DNA from: Thermosaccharophagus gerlachensis
Lineage (GTDB): Bacteria > Armatimonadota > Fervidibacteria > Fervidibacterales > Thermosaccharophagaceae
NCBI GenBank assembly: GCA_041538025.1
Contig: JBGOEV010000047.1
Coordinates: forward strand, 1 to 17,628
Reading direction: 5' to 3'
DNA: 17,628 nt
The translations under genes were made by a program, and so were the position numbers. Numbering within the stretch: position 1 is the stretch's first letter; each line of letters opens with the position of its first letter. The notes under the pieces are model-generated. The model made no database searches and was not told the origin of the DNA. It was given only the letters and a program-made list of their open reading frames with translations. Positions 1 to 7,232 of this stretch are shown here, one piece after another.

Positions 1-302
1 GTTGGGCGAACGACCAAATTGGCGAACTTGAGAACACCACCTGAGCGTTCAAGCTCACCTACAGCTTCGCTCTCATACGAAATGAAGCGAGCACCAAGCT
101 TCTCAGAAATAGCAACAAATGTGGAAAGCACGCATGCGTTGAGTGAGGCAACGAGCAAATCCAAAGGTGACCAGAAGTCGTCCCTACCACCAAACCGTGC
201 TGGCGTTGCAACATCAACCTCCGGCTTCCCAGCTGAACTTATTAGGTAGTGCTTGTCCTCAAGCCATTTAACAGTGTTAGATACTTTGATGCTTCCCTCC
301 AT
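1..302 (-). CDS. OsmC-like family protein (C-terminus beyond window edge)
   Basis: The minus-strand frame from the ATG at 302 stays open for 100 codons to the left edge, so the C-terminal part is missing. It begins MEGSIKVSNT. A segment at residues 45-58 reads SPLDLLVASLNACV, followed by ISEKLGARFISYESEAVGEL. This is the 'SP-x-dLL-aaL-aC' core plus the next strand of OsmC/Ohr-type proteins, with C57 at the position of the family's first redox cysteine. Family members reduce organic hydroperoxides using paired cysteines; the second cysteine would lie outside the window, so peroxidase activity is unproven. A GGGGGTGAG Shine-Dalgarno (SD) lies just upstream. An ATG at 306 is out of frame and stops after nine codons, so 302 is preferred. 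It starts 21 nt after the upstream gene's stop and is probably the last visible member of the pheA-ftsEX directon. Confidence 0.75.
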   Translation of the reverse strand, partial: MEGSIKVSNTVKWLEDKHYLISSAGKPEVDVATPARFGGRDDFWSPLDLLVASLNACVLSTFVAISEKLGARFISYESEAVGELERSGGVLKFANLVVRP

Positions 303-323
303 TCATCTCACCCCCATGCGTTT

Positions 324-1304
324 TTATAAACCATGTTCATTCAACTCCTTTTCAAGTTCACTCACTGCATCTGGTCTGCCATACCTTTCTCTGAGCTCAA
401 GCATGTAAAGGTAGTTTTCAACTGGGATACCCTTGAATATGCAATTGCTTGTGCAATAGACATATGCGCCAGTAGCAACTCCACCGTGTAGTAAGCAGTA
501 AAGGGCACTTTGCTTTATCTCCTCTTTTGTTCCAGCATGCACAGCTGAGCATTTGACATTGCCCATAAGGCATATCCTTGTTCCAACGATTTCCCTCACC
601 ACCTTTATGTCCACGCCAGCTTGCGGATCAAGCGAGTGGATTGCGTCAGGCTGACACTCAATCAACTGGTCAAGTATTGGCATGATGTTTCCATCTGTGT
701 GCTTCACAGTGAAAGCCCCTGCCTTCTTGAACGCATCAATCTGGCGTTTCAAGAACGGTGTTACGAATTTTCTGAACATGCGTGGCGAGAGGAACGGACC
801 ACTGTTGAAGCAATAATCGGCACACATGAAGACGATCTCAGCACCAGCTCTGATGAGCTGTAAGCCAACGCTTATTGCCTCCTCAACTCTCCTTTCGGCT
901 TCCTCAAGCATCTCCGACTCCCGCTCAACGAACCGCACAGCTTGCTCAACCATATCGTTCCCACTTGGTATGGCGAAAGTGCCATCAACAAACGCGCTAA
1001 GCATGAAAGTATCACCAGCTATCTCACGCACATACTCAAAGCTTTCCATCTGCTCTTCAATCGGCAACCAATGCAAACCAGTTATGACGCTATAGTCAAA
1101 CTTAGTAGCGACCTTTACCCACAGCTCCGCATTTCGCTTCAGCATGTCCTTTCTACGAGCTTCGGAGACACCATTAAGGTGATGCGCACGCAGTGGCTCT
1201 TGACCAAACACTTCTTCGCACAGCTGAAACTCAAGTTCAAGATGGGGCACTATCTCTGGGATGCCGCCACGAAGTGCACATATGAGCCTTTCCCTCGGGG
1301 TCAT
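324..1304 (-). CDS. Uroporphyrinogen decarboxylase (URO-D) fold protein, MtaA/CmuA-like, not HemE
   Basis: 326 residues of the URO-D TIM-barrel superfamily. Supporting segments are the N-terminal MTPRERLICALRGG, the HTDGN strand near residue 204, the MGNVKCSAVHAGT stretch that matches the 'GNvd...GT.eev' strand, and the C-terminal Asn/Cys-rich YCTSNCIFKGIPVENY. The 'RQAGR' motif of true HemE is absent near the N-terminus, so haem synthesis is unlikely. Relatives of this type include corrinoid methyltransferases and many uncharacterised proteins; the substrate cannot be named from sequence. The ATG at 1304 has an SD (GAGGTGAT) 8 nt upstream, and that SD contains the TGA stop of the preceding sialidase-like gene, so the two are probably translationally coupled. 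Confidence 0.85.
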   Translation of the reverse strand: MTPRERLICALRGGIPEIVPHLELEFQLCEEVFGQEPLRAHHLNGVSEARRKDMLKRNAELWVKVATKFDYSVITGLHWLPIEEQMESFEYVREIAGDTFMLSAFVDGTFAIPSGNDMVEQAVRFVERESEMLEEAERRVEEAISVGLQLIRAGAEIVFMCADYCFNSGPFLSPRMFRKFVTPFLKRQIDAFKKAGAFTVKHTDGNIMPILDQLIECQPDAIHSLDPQAGVDIKVVREIVGTRICLMGNVKCSAVHAGTKEEIKQSALYCLLHGGVATGAYVYCTSNCIFKGIPVENYLYMLELRERYGRPDAVSELEKELNEHGL

Positions 1305-1313
1305 TTGGGTGTA

Positions 1314-1320
1314 TCACCTC
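1314..1320 (-). promoter_or_regulatory. SD of the URO-D gene overlapping the upstream stop codon
   Basis: On the minus strand 1320-1314 reads GAGGTGA. Its last three bases (1316-1314) are the TGA stop of the sialidase-like gene, and the sequence lies 9 nt before the ATG at 1304. Termination of one gene therefore puts a ribosome on the initiation site of the next, suggesting coupled expression. Confidence 0.6.
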
Positions 1321-2387
1321 AAAGACACTCGCACCTTAGCGAGGTAGATTGCGCTTTTGCCCTCGTGTGAGGAGTAATAGCTCACCCAAAGTATATCGTC
1401 ATGCCAGAGGATACCTGTGTAACTTGTGTCACCACCAGATGGCAATGTGAGGATTTCGTTCATCTTCCCTTCTTGCACTTCAATCACACATAGCGATGTT
1501 CTGATGCGTCCTTCGTATAACCTGACGCCACATATGAAAAGCCCGTTCGGTAAGCGGAAAAGTTTTGGTCCGCCAATTCTCATGCCGAGATCTTTCCAAA
1601 GCCAATTAGTGTATGGTGGGCTTGCAACTCCTATGTGTGCGTTACCGCTCATCCCTCCATCTCTCAGAAGGCAATACAAAGTGCCATCATCGGTGAAGAC
1701 CAAAGATGCTTCATTGCCTTTACCATGTGGGAAAATGTTCTTTGCCACTACTTCCCATCGCCTGCCATCCGATGTGCGATATAGGCATCCAGATGCATCC
1801 TTACCACTGTATCCAACGCTATATCCAAAGCCATCATGCCATGTGACGCTCCAGCGCCATGTCCCAGCACCGCTGACACATGCATATGGACCTAAGAACT
1901 CTTTCCCATCCTTTGATAGCCATGTGAGCGATTGATGAGTTAAGCCTTTCATGTGGCTGAAATTGCGAGAGAACTCTTCCCAAGGTGAACCGTCTGGTGC
2001 GAACGCCCACTTGAATCGGCGATACTCAGAACCATCCAAAGGTGCTAAGAAGCGAACAGCGGAGTTGAGCATTAATATTCCGTCGGCTGTGATTGAGAGC
2101 TTTGGATCTCTTAAGTCACCATCAGGGCACTCAAAGAGTGAGACGGAACTCCAATTCTCTCCGTCGTCTGAAACAATGAGGCGCAATTTGCCATCATCGC
2201 TCACATGTGCTTTACCCTCACGGAATGCGCAATACCAACGCCCATTGAACCTGATGATGTCAGTGAAGGCATTATGTGGGGCTTCATCCCAAATCTTTTT
2301 AACGCTCAAAAGCTCAAAGTGGACATCGCGAAATTGAAAAGGAAGAGCAAGCTGAAGTGCTATACTGAAAGCGAACTCAAGATGCAT
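1314..2387 (-). CDS. Sialidase/neuraminidase-like beta-propeller protein
   Basis: 357 residues resembling exo-alpha-sialidase-fold proteins. Two Asp-box signatures (S-x-D-x-G-x-x-W) are visible: SDDGENW at residues 73-79 and SDGRRW at 206-211. An FREG segment (55-58) sits where the family's first active-site arginine occurs, and a GNEAS segment sits near 224-228. The repeated W/Y-rich 'xLYxLxRDGG' and 'xLWVSYYSS' strands fit a six-bladed propeller. Sialic acid hydrolysis is not proven; many homologues in free-living bacteria act on unknown glycans or are only structural. The start is set by a strong SD (GAGGAGGTGA) 6 nt before the ATG. The first 20 residues are hydrophobic (FAFSIALQLALPF) but lack a basic N-region and a clear cleavage site, so a signal peptide is uncertain. 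The gene lies 61 nt after ftsX and 9 nt before the URO-D gene. Confidence 0.75.
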   Translation of the reverse strand: MHLEFAFSIALQLALPFQFRDVHFELLSVKKIWDEAPHNAFTDIIRFNGRWYCAFREGKAHVSDDGKLRLIVSDDGENWSSVSLFECPDGDLRDPKLSITADGILMLNSAVRFLAPLDGSEYRRFKWAFAPDGSPWEEFSRNFSHMKGLTHQSLTWLSKDGKEFLGPYACVSGAGTWRWSVTWHDGFGYSVGYSGKDASGCLYRTSDGRRWEVVAKNIFPHGKGNEASLVFTDDGTLYCLLRDGGMSGNAHIGVASPPYTNWLWKDLGMRIGGPKLFRLPNGLFICGVRLYEGRIRTSLCVIEVQEGKMNEILTLPSGGDTSYTGILWHDDILWVSYYSSHEGKSAIYLAKVRVSLR

Positions 2388-2448
2388 TGCGCTTCACCTC
2401 CTCAATGTGATATGCAAAGCCACAGAACAAAGGATCACAAGAAGGCGA

Positions 2449-3342
2449 TCATGCAAGATGACGGACAAGCTGATATGAAGCTGTCAAGCTTCCGAGCAAG
2501 CCAAATGCAAGCCCAAAGAGTAAGAGGCTGAAGAAGAAACGCCAACTTGGAACAGCAATATGGAAGAGCATAAGTAAGACCTTGTTTGCCTCAACGAGCT
2601 TTAACAGAGCGATGTGCACACCATAAACTGAGATGGAAGCCAGAGCACCACCAAGCAAGCCATAGAGGAAGCCCTCAAGTATCAACGGTCCTCTGATGAA
2701 CCACAAAGTTGCACCAACAAGCTGCATTATCCTTATGGCTTCCCTTCTGGCATAGATAGTCAACCTGATAGCGTTTGCGATAAGCGATAGAGCAGCAAAA
2801 CCAGTTATGAGGACGAGAGCTAAACCGCCTAACCTGATGATTCTGGTGATATACGATATTTGCCTTATGACATCGCTCATGCAGATGACGCTCTCAACTT
2901 CTGGCAACTGTTTTAACTTCTTCGCACACTCTATTGCGTCCTCAACACTAACGGCTACTACATCAAGCCTATGTGGGAGTGGATTGCCCCCAGCTAAATC
3001 TTGAAGCGATATGCGATCACCCATCGCTGCCTCCATTTCCTTCAACCCTTTATCTTTGTGAACGAATTTGACGCTCTTTATCAAGACCCATCGCTGTAAC
3101 CTCTTCTCAAGCTCCTTTGCTTCCTTCTCACTTACATTGCTGTGCAGGTAAACTCGCATGTAGTTGACCTTCTCTGCTTCGCTGAGGATTGCTGAGCGAA
3201 CATAAAGTATGATCAGCATAAGCAACCCAAAGACGAAAACAGAAAGAGCTGAACTAACTGTAGCTGCTATGCTCATGAGCCAATGTCTTCTAACACTCGT
3301 AAAAGCTTCAACGATGCAATGCTCAAGGAAACGATACAGCAC
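2449..3342 (-). CDS. ftsX: Cell division ABC transporter permease-like protein FtsX
   Basis: About 297 residues with FtsX architecture: a cytoplasmic N-terminus (LYRFLEHCIVEAFTSVRRHW), TM1 (SALSVFVFGLLMLIILYV), and a large extracytoplasmic domain (YMRVYLHSNVSEKEA through LPEVESVICMSDV). Then come TM2 (GLALVLITGFAALSLIANAI), the cytoplasmic coupling segment (YARREAIRIMQLVGATLWFIRGP), and TM3 and TM4 near the C-terminus. FtsX works with FtsE to control peptidoglycan hydrolases at the division site. The GTG at 3342 is chosen because AGGAGG (3355-3360) lies 12 nt upstream; it overlaps ftsE by 20 nt, as is usual for this pair. The frame extends to an ATG at 3384, but that start has no SD and would overlap ftsE by 62 nt. 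A GTG at 3354 abuts the SD too closely. Confidence 0.93.
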   Translation of the reverse strand: MLYRFLEHCIVEAFTSVRRHWLMSIAATVSSALSVFVFGLLMLIILYVRSAILSEAEKVNYMRVYLHSNVSEKEAKELEKRLQRWVLIKSVKFVHKDKGLKEMEAAMGDRISLQDLAGGNPLPHRLDVVAVSVEDAIECAKKLKQLPEVESVICMSDVIRQISYITRIIRLGGLALVLITGFAALSLIANAIRLTIYARREAIRIMQLVGATLWFIRGPLILEGFLYGLLGGALASISVYGVHIALLKLVEANKVLLMLFHIAVPSWRFFFSLLLFGLAFGLLGSLTASYQLVRHLA

Positions 3343-4018
3343 TGCGGTATACACCCTCCTGCTCGTCTCTGAGTATTTGTCCATTGCGTAGCTCTATCAC
3401 TCGCTTCTTCATTCCATCAACGATGTATTTGTCGTGCGTTGCTACAATGACAGTTGTGCCACGCTTGTTTATTTGATCAAGCAGTTGAACGATTTCCCAA
3501 GACGAATCTGGGTCAAGATTCCCAGTGGGCTCATCAGCAAGCAATATGAGTGGGTTGTTCGCTATAGCCCTCGCTATACAAAGCTTTTGCTGTTCGCCAC
3601 CTGAAAGTTGCCTTGGCATAGCGTTGTATCTTTCCATCAGCCCAACGAGTTGAAGAGCATTACAAACTGCGTTTCTGATCTCCGAGCGAGATGCACCGAT
3701 GACCTTCAACGCGAAAGCAATATTTTCCCAAACCGTCTTATCCTGAAGCAACAGGAAGTCTTGAAAGACAAAGCCTATGATGCGACGCAGATAAGGCACT
3801 TGAGATGGGCGTAGGTTGTTAACAGTTATCCCGTTGACGATCACCTTGCCCGATGCTGGACGTAGCTCACCGTTTATGAGTCTCAGTATGGTTGATTTGC
3901 CCGAGCCAGTAGGTCCTACAATGAAGACAAACTCGCCTTTGTTTATTGTGAATGAAACATCGTTAAGCGCCAAAATATCGCCTTTGAACTTCACTGTCAC
4001 ATTGTGGAATTGAATCAT
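3323..4018 (-). CDS. ftsE: Cell division ATP-binding protein FtsE
   Basis: 231 residues, the usual FtsE length, with a complete ABC ATPase set: Walker A GPTGSGKST (35-43), Q-loop FVFQD (84-88), signature LSGGEQQ (138-144), Walker B LILLADEP (157-164) followed by the FtsE-typical TGNLDP, and the switch histidine in VATHD (H195). It drives FtsX to activate cell-wall hydrolysis during division. Start: an in-frame TTG at 4039 would add seven residues (rich in Gly/Arg). The ATG at 4018 (MIQFHNV) matches where FtsE proteins normally begin and follows a G-rich SD-like run (GAGGGGG). It lies 24 nt after pheA and overlaps ftsX by 20 nt. Confidence 0.95.
   Translation of the reverse strand: MIQFHNVTVKFKGDILALNDVSFTINKGEFVFIVGPTGSGKSTILRLINGELRPASGKVIVNGITVNNLRPSQVPYLRRIIGFVFQDFLLLQDKTVWENIAFALKVIGASRSEIRNAVCNALQLVGLMERYNAMPRQLSGGEQQKLCIARAIANNPLILLADEPTGNLDPDSSWEIVQLLDQINKRGTTVIVATHDKYIVDGMKKRVIELRNGQILRDEQEGVYRSAVSFP
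3355..3360 (-). promoter_or_regulatory. SD that decides the ftsX start
   Basis: The minus strand reads AGGAGG inside the 3' end of ftsE, 12 nt before the GTG at 3342. It supports the internal GTG over the longer open frame starting at 3384, and it fits translational coupling of ftsE and ftsX. Confidence 0.5.
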
Positions 4019-4042
4019 TACCTGTCCGCCCCCTCGCAATCA

Positions 4043-5149
4043 TCACTCTATGGCTTCTGGATACGAGCCAAGCACCTTAAGGAATAGGCATTCTTTTCTC
4101 ATCTCATCAAGAGCCATCTTTACAGGTTCATCTTCAACATGCCCTTGAAAGTCAACGAAGAAGAAATACTCCCACGGGGTGTGCCTTGCTGGTCTTGATG
4201 CGATCATAGTCATATTGATGTTGTAGCGCTGTAATGCTCCAAGCGCACGATATAAAGTTCCGGGACGGTGTGCCACCGAGAACAGTATTGATGTTTTGTC
4301 GTGACCAGTTGGTGGTGGTATCTCCTTACCAAGCACGAGGAAGCGAGTCTTGTTTCCTGCCATGTCCTCTATGTTGGTTGCGAGCACATTCAAGCCGTAT
4401 TTTTCAGCAGCTAACATATGCCCTATCGCTGCTGCGTAAGGTTCGTTTGCTGCTCTTCTTGCACCTTCGGCAGTGCTACTAACGGGGAAAAGCTTAGCGT
4501 TGGGCAAGTTCCTTGAAAGCCACCCCTTGCACTGAGCCAGAGCAATGTCACGAGAGTAAACGACTTTTATCTCCTCTAACCTGCACTTAGCCAGAAGGCA
4601 ATGATGGATCGGGAAGAGCACCTCAGCACATATCTTCACATTGGAACGGATAAGCATGTCCAATGTGTCATTAACTTCACCCTCAGCAGTGTTCTCAATC
4701 GGCACAATACCGTAATCAGCATTGTCTCGCTCAACCTCAACAAATACATCTTGAACGGTTGGCACTGGGTATAGCTCCACACTGTGCCCAAAATAATGCC
4801 TACATGCAATGTGGGTGTATGAAAACTCAGGTCCAAGGTATGCGACCTTAATAGGGTTTTCAAGCCTTCTGCAAGCGCTTATTATCTCGCTGTAAATCGC
4901 TTTGAGCGACTCAGGTGGAAGGGGTCCCTTGTTTAACTTAAGCATCCTCCCCAAAACTTGTGCTTCCCTTGATGGGGAATACGAAGGCTGTCCAAGACTG
5001 CTTTTGAGCTTGCCAATTGACATTGCGATCTCAGCACGTTTGTTCAGCAATGAAAGTATTTGCTCATCTAACGAATCCACCTCGCGGCGCAACTCCTCAA
5101 TTCGTTTCATCACTTCAGCATCTTGCTCCATAAGCTTGTTCGCCTCCAT
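4043..5149 (-). CDS. pheA: Bifunctional chorismate mutase / prephenate dehydratase (P-protein)
   Basis: 368 residues with the three P-protein domains in order. An AroQ-type chorismate mutase spans about 16-95; R21, R38, K49, R61 and E62 align with E. coli catalytic R11, R28, K39, R51 and E52. Prephenate dehydratase spans about 100-280 and includes YLGPEFSYTHIA, GIVPIENTAEGEV and the catalytic TRF (268-270). An ACT domain spans about 285-362. It converts chorismate through prephenate to phenylpyruvate for phenylalanine synthesis. The ACT domain keeps GAL (304-306), but the 'ESRP' phenylalanine-binding motif reads ASRP (317-320), which may alter feedback inhibition. The ATG at 5149 directly follows GAGGG (too close for an ideal SD). 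An in-frame ATG at 5131 with GGAGG 11 nt upstream is a plausible alternative. It is the first gene of the minus-strand directon that continues into ftsE. Confidence 0.93.
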   Translation of the reverse strand: MEANKLMEQDAEVMKRIEELRREVDSLDEQILSLLNKRAEIAMSIGKLKSSLGQPSYSPSREAQVLGRMLKLNKGPLPPESLKAIYSEIISACRRLENPIKVAYLGPEFSYTHIACRHYFGHSVELYPVPTVQDVFVEVERDNADYGIVPIENTAEGEVNDTLDMLIRSNVKICAEVLFPIHHCLLAKCRLEEIKVVYSRDIALAQCKGWLSRNLPNAKLFPVSSTAEGARRAANEPYAAAIGHMLAAEKYGLNVLATNIEDMAGNKTRFLVLGKEIPPPTGHDKTSILFSVAHRPGTLYRALGALQRYNINMTMIASRPARHTPWEYFFFVDFQGHVEDEPVKMALDEMRKECLFLKVLGSYPEAIE

Positions 5150-5232
5150 CCCTCGTGTTAGAATAACTTTTGAATAGCCACTACAGCTTCTACGCAGCAG
5201 AACTTTAACATGAAAGGAAGCTGCTTCACTCT

Positions 5233-5262
5233 ATCATTGTGACAACTTCAAATGCTCGTCAA
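5233..5262 (-). promoter_or_regulatory. Weak candidate sigma-70-type promoter for the pheA directon
   Basis: On the minus strand, TTGACG (5262-5257) and AATGAT (5238-5233) are separated by 18 bp. The -35 matches consensus at 5/6 positions and the -10 at 4/6. It lies about 85 nt upstream of the pheA ATG in the divergent region, where a promoter is expected. This is consensus matching only. Confidence 0.28.
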
Positions 5263-5265
5263 ACA

Positions 5266-5335
5266 TTGTGCCACAAAAGAACCAGCATGCTGGGTGGTGG
5301 GGCACAAAGACTTGTGCGGTGGTAGGTGAAGCTAC
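5266..5335 (+). promoter_or_regulatory. Structured leader upstream of accD with alternative hairpins
   Basis: GGCACAA at 5301-5307 can pair with TTGTGCC at 5266-5272 (7 bp), enclosing the perfect palindrome CCAGCATGCTGG (5282-5293). Alternatively 5302-5307 can pair with TTGTGC at 5312-5317 (6 bp, AGAC loop). The two pairings exclude each other. The accD SD (AGGTGA, 5324-5329) follows and lies partly in the loop of a short GTAG/CTAC hairpin (5322-5325 with 5332-5335). This suggests RNA-level control of accD, but no known riboswitch class was recognised and transcription of the region is assumed. Confidence 0.35.
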
Positions 5336-5336
5336 T

Positions 5337-6146
5337 ATGGCAAGCAAGATGTCAGTGGAAACAAAGGAAGTAGATGAAAACCTTTGGGTCAAATGCACAA
5401 AGTGTGACTCCTTGATCTACAGGAAGGAATACGAGAAGGAGTTGAAGGTATGCCCAAAGTGTGGCTACCACGAACGGTTAGGAGCATGGGAACGATTGAA
5501 AATAACAGTTGATGAAGGTAGCTTCATAGAATGGGATGCCGAGCTGTCACCAGCAGACCCACTCTGCTTCCCTGAATACAGAGAGAAGCTCATCAAAAGC
5601 CAACACCAAACAGGTCTAAAAGATGCAGCGTTAACTGGGATGGCAAAGATTGAAGGCATACAAGTAGCTATTGGCATAACCGATTTTAAATTCATGGGTG
5701 GAAGCATGGGGAGTGTATTGGGTGAAAAGATAACGAGGTTGTTTGAGAGGGCTATAGAGCTTCGCCTGCCTGTTTTCATTATTTCTGGTTCTGGTGGAGG
5801 GGCAAGGATGCAAGAGGGGTTGCTATCATTGATGCAAATGCCTAAGACTTGCGCAGCATGCGCCAAGCTACATCAAGCCCGCTTGCCATACATCATACTG
5901 CTCACAGATTCAATGGCTGGCGTTCAAGCAAGCTTTGGTGCACTCGCCGACATCATCCTCGCAGAGCCGGGGGCAATGGTTGGCTTCACAGGTCCAAGAG
6001 TGATTGAGCTCTCGCTAAAGATAAAAGTCCCAGTTGAGCATCGCATGGCTGAGTTCCAGTTTGAGCATGGCATGATTGATATGATTGTCCCAAGGAAGCT
6101 CGTTCGCCCAACTGTAGCAAAGCTTTTACGCTGGATGTGCAAGTAG
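5337..6146 (+). CDS. accD: Acetyl-CoA carboxylase carboxyltransferase subunit beta
   Basis: 269 residues. An N-terminal zinc ribbon has C20-x2-C23 and C39-x2-C42 (WVKCTKCDSLIY ... VCPKCGYH). The crotonase-like carboxyltransferase domain follows, with FMGGSMGSVLGEKI, FIISGSGGGARMQEG, and the C-terminal VGFTGPRVIELSL and EFQFEHGMIDMIVPR, all AccD hallmarks. With AccA it transfers the carboxyl group from carboxybiotin to acetyl-CoA, giving malonyl-CoA for fatty-acid synthesis. accA is not next to it here. The ATG at 5337 is chosen because AGGTGA (5324-5329) lies 7 nt upstream. The frame opens earlier at a GTG (5268), but those 23 residues are unlike AccD and overlap the leader hairpins. The nearest downstream gene starts 48 nt after the stop. 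Confidence 0.95.
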   Translation: MASKMSVETKEVDENLWVKCTKCDSLIYRKEYEKELKVCPKCGYHERLGAWERLKITVDEGSFIEWDAELSPADPLCFPEYREKLIKSQHQTGLKDAALTGMAKIEGIQVAIGITDFKFMGGSMGSVLGEKITRLFERAIELRLPVFIISGSGGGARMQEGLLSLMQMPKTCAACAKLHQARLPYIILLTDSMAGVQASFGALADIILAEPGAMVGFTGPRVIELSLKIKVPVEHRMAEFQFEHGMIDMIVPRKLVRPTVAKLLRWMCK

Positions 6147-6150
6147 TTAA

Positions 6151-6168
6151 GTGGCATTGAAATGTCAC
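6151..6168 (+). other. Intercistronic stem-loop between accD and the glycosyltransferase gene
   Basis: GTGGCAT (6151-6157) pairs with ATGTCAC (6162-6168), seven base pairs including one G-U, around the four-base loop TGAA. It starts 4 nt after the accD stop. No T-run follows on either strand, so it is not an intrinsic terminator. It could protect an mRNA 3' end or be chance. Confidence 0.3.
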
Positions 6169-6193
6169 AGCCTCGAAGGAAGGCGCCAAGGGA

Positions 6194-7141
6194 ATGAGAG
6201 AGAGCTTCAATATGCTATCGGTTATATCACCAGTCTTCAACGAGGAAGGGAACTTGAAAAAGTTGCATAGCGAGCTAAATGAGACACTTGAAAAGCTTGG
6301 GCTTGATTACGAACTTATCTTCGTTGATGATGGGAGCACCGATGGTAGTTACTCCATCTTGAAGGAACTCGCTCTCTCTCATGAACGCACAAAACTTGTG
6401 AAGCTTAAGCGCAACTACGGTCAAACGCTTGCTATACAAGCTGGCATTGATCATTCAAGTGGCGATGTCATAGTTGTCATTGACGCTGACTTACAAAACG
6501 ACCCAAAGGACATACCGCGCTTGCTTGAGAAGCTCAAAGAAGGGTATGATGTAGTGAGTGGTTGGAGGAGGAAACGAAAAGATGCTTTCCTGACACGCCG
6601 TCTACCTTCGGTTTTAGCCAATTGGCTTGTCTCAATGGTTAGTGGTGTCCATTTACACGATCACGGTTGCACATTGAAGGCGTATAGACGAAGCGCGATA
6701 ACGTCGCTCAGATTGTATGGCGAGATGCACAGGCTACTGCCAGCATACCTTGGACAGCTTAAGTTCAAAATAACGGAAGTTGAGGTAAACCATCGCCCAC
6801 GAGTTTGGGGACGCTCAAAATATGGTCTTGAGAGGACATTGAAAGTGCTCCTTGATTTGCTTATGGTTAAAGCGCTTGAACAGATGTTGAGAAAGCCACT
6901 TTACATGATCGGTGGCTTTGGAATGCTACTATCGCTTATAGGCGCGCTTGCAATATGTGCATCAATCTGGTGCTATGCCATAAACTCAAATATGGCATCA
7001 CCAATGTTGCTTGTCGGAGCGATAGCATTTACAAGCGGCATTAATTTAATCGGGTTGGGATTATTCTCGGAAGTGTTAATGCGTATTTATTACGAATCCC
7101 AAGGACGTAAGCCTTATGAAGTTGAGGAGGTGGTGGCTTAA
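6194..7141 (+). CDS. Membrane-anchored family 2 glycosyltransferase (DPM1/GtrB-like)
   Basis: 315 residues. The GT-A domain (about 7-230) shows VISPVFNEEGNL, the nucleotide-binding VDDGSTDGS (44-52), the metal-binding D97-A-D99 in VIDADLQNDP, and the acceptor-side RPRVWGRSKYGLERT (201-215). Two hydrophobic segments follow, about 236-262 and 270-296, as in GtrB/YfdH-type polyprenyl-phosphate glycosyltransferases. The likely reaction is sugar transfer from a nucleotide sugar to a polyprenyl phosphate at the inner membrane; the sugar is not predictable. The ATG has GAAGGAAGG 10 nt upstream; M7 is a possible later start. The gap to accD is 47 nt on the same strand, so co-transcription is possible, but no functional link is evident. 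Confidence 0.88.
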   Translation: MRESFNMLSVISPVFNEEGNLKKLHSELNETLEKLGLDYELIFVDDGSTDGSYSILKELALSHERTKLVKLKRNYGQTLAIQAGIDHSSGDVIVVIDADLQNDPKDIPRLLEKLKEGYDVVSGWRRKRKDAFLTRRLPSVLANWLVSMVSGVHLHDHGCTLKAYRRSAITSLRLYGEMHRLLPAYLGQLKFKITEVEVNHRPRVWGRSKYGLERTLKVLLDLLMVKALEQMLRKPLYMIGGFGMLLSLIGALAICASIWCYAINSNMASPMLLVGAIAFTSGINLIGLGLFSEVLMRIYYESQGRKPYEVEEVVA

Positions 7142-7148
7142 AGGGCTC

Positions 7149-7177
7149 TTGACACCAATTGCGTTTTTAACTAAACT
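7149..7177 (+). promoter_or_regulatory. Sigma-70-type promoter for the prepilin-like gene
   Basis: A perfect -35 TTGACA (7149-7154) is separated by exactly 17 bp from TAAACT (7172-7177), a 4/6 match to TATAAT. It lies 8 nt after the glycosyltransferase stop and would give a leader of about 50 nt before the ATG at 7233, which has a strong SD. It suggests the prepilin-like gene is expressed independently of the upstream genes. Confidence 0.6.
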
Positions 7178-7232
7178 TAGGTATGGCGATCAGACGATGA
7201 AATGAAACCATAAAATGTGGAGGTGAATGTGA

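Noticed and set aside
324..1304. True uroporphyrinogen decarboxylase HemE
   Set aside because: The N-terminal RQAGR-type motif is absent and the HTDGN/GNVKC pattern fits the broader methyltransferase-like URO-D group.
942..2337. Long plus-strand open frames opposite the URO-D and sialidase-like genes
   Set aside because: They are antisense to genes with clear family motifs, have no SD, and encode low-complexity Ser/Pro/Arg-rich peptides unlike any known family.
5268..5336. N-terminal extension of AccD from GTG 5268
   Set aside because: The 23 extra residues do not resemble AccD, the GTG has no SD, and the region folds into hairpins; ATG 5337 has a well-placed AGGTGA.
6151..6168. Intrinsic terminator after accD
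   Set aside because: A good 7-bp stem but no T-run on either strand; listed as an intercistronic stem-loop instead.
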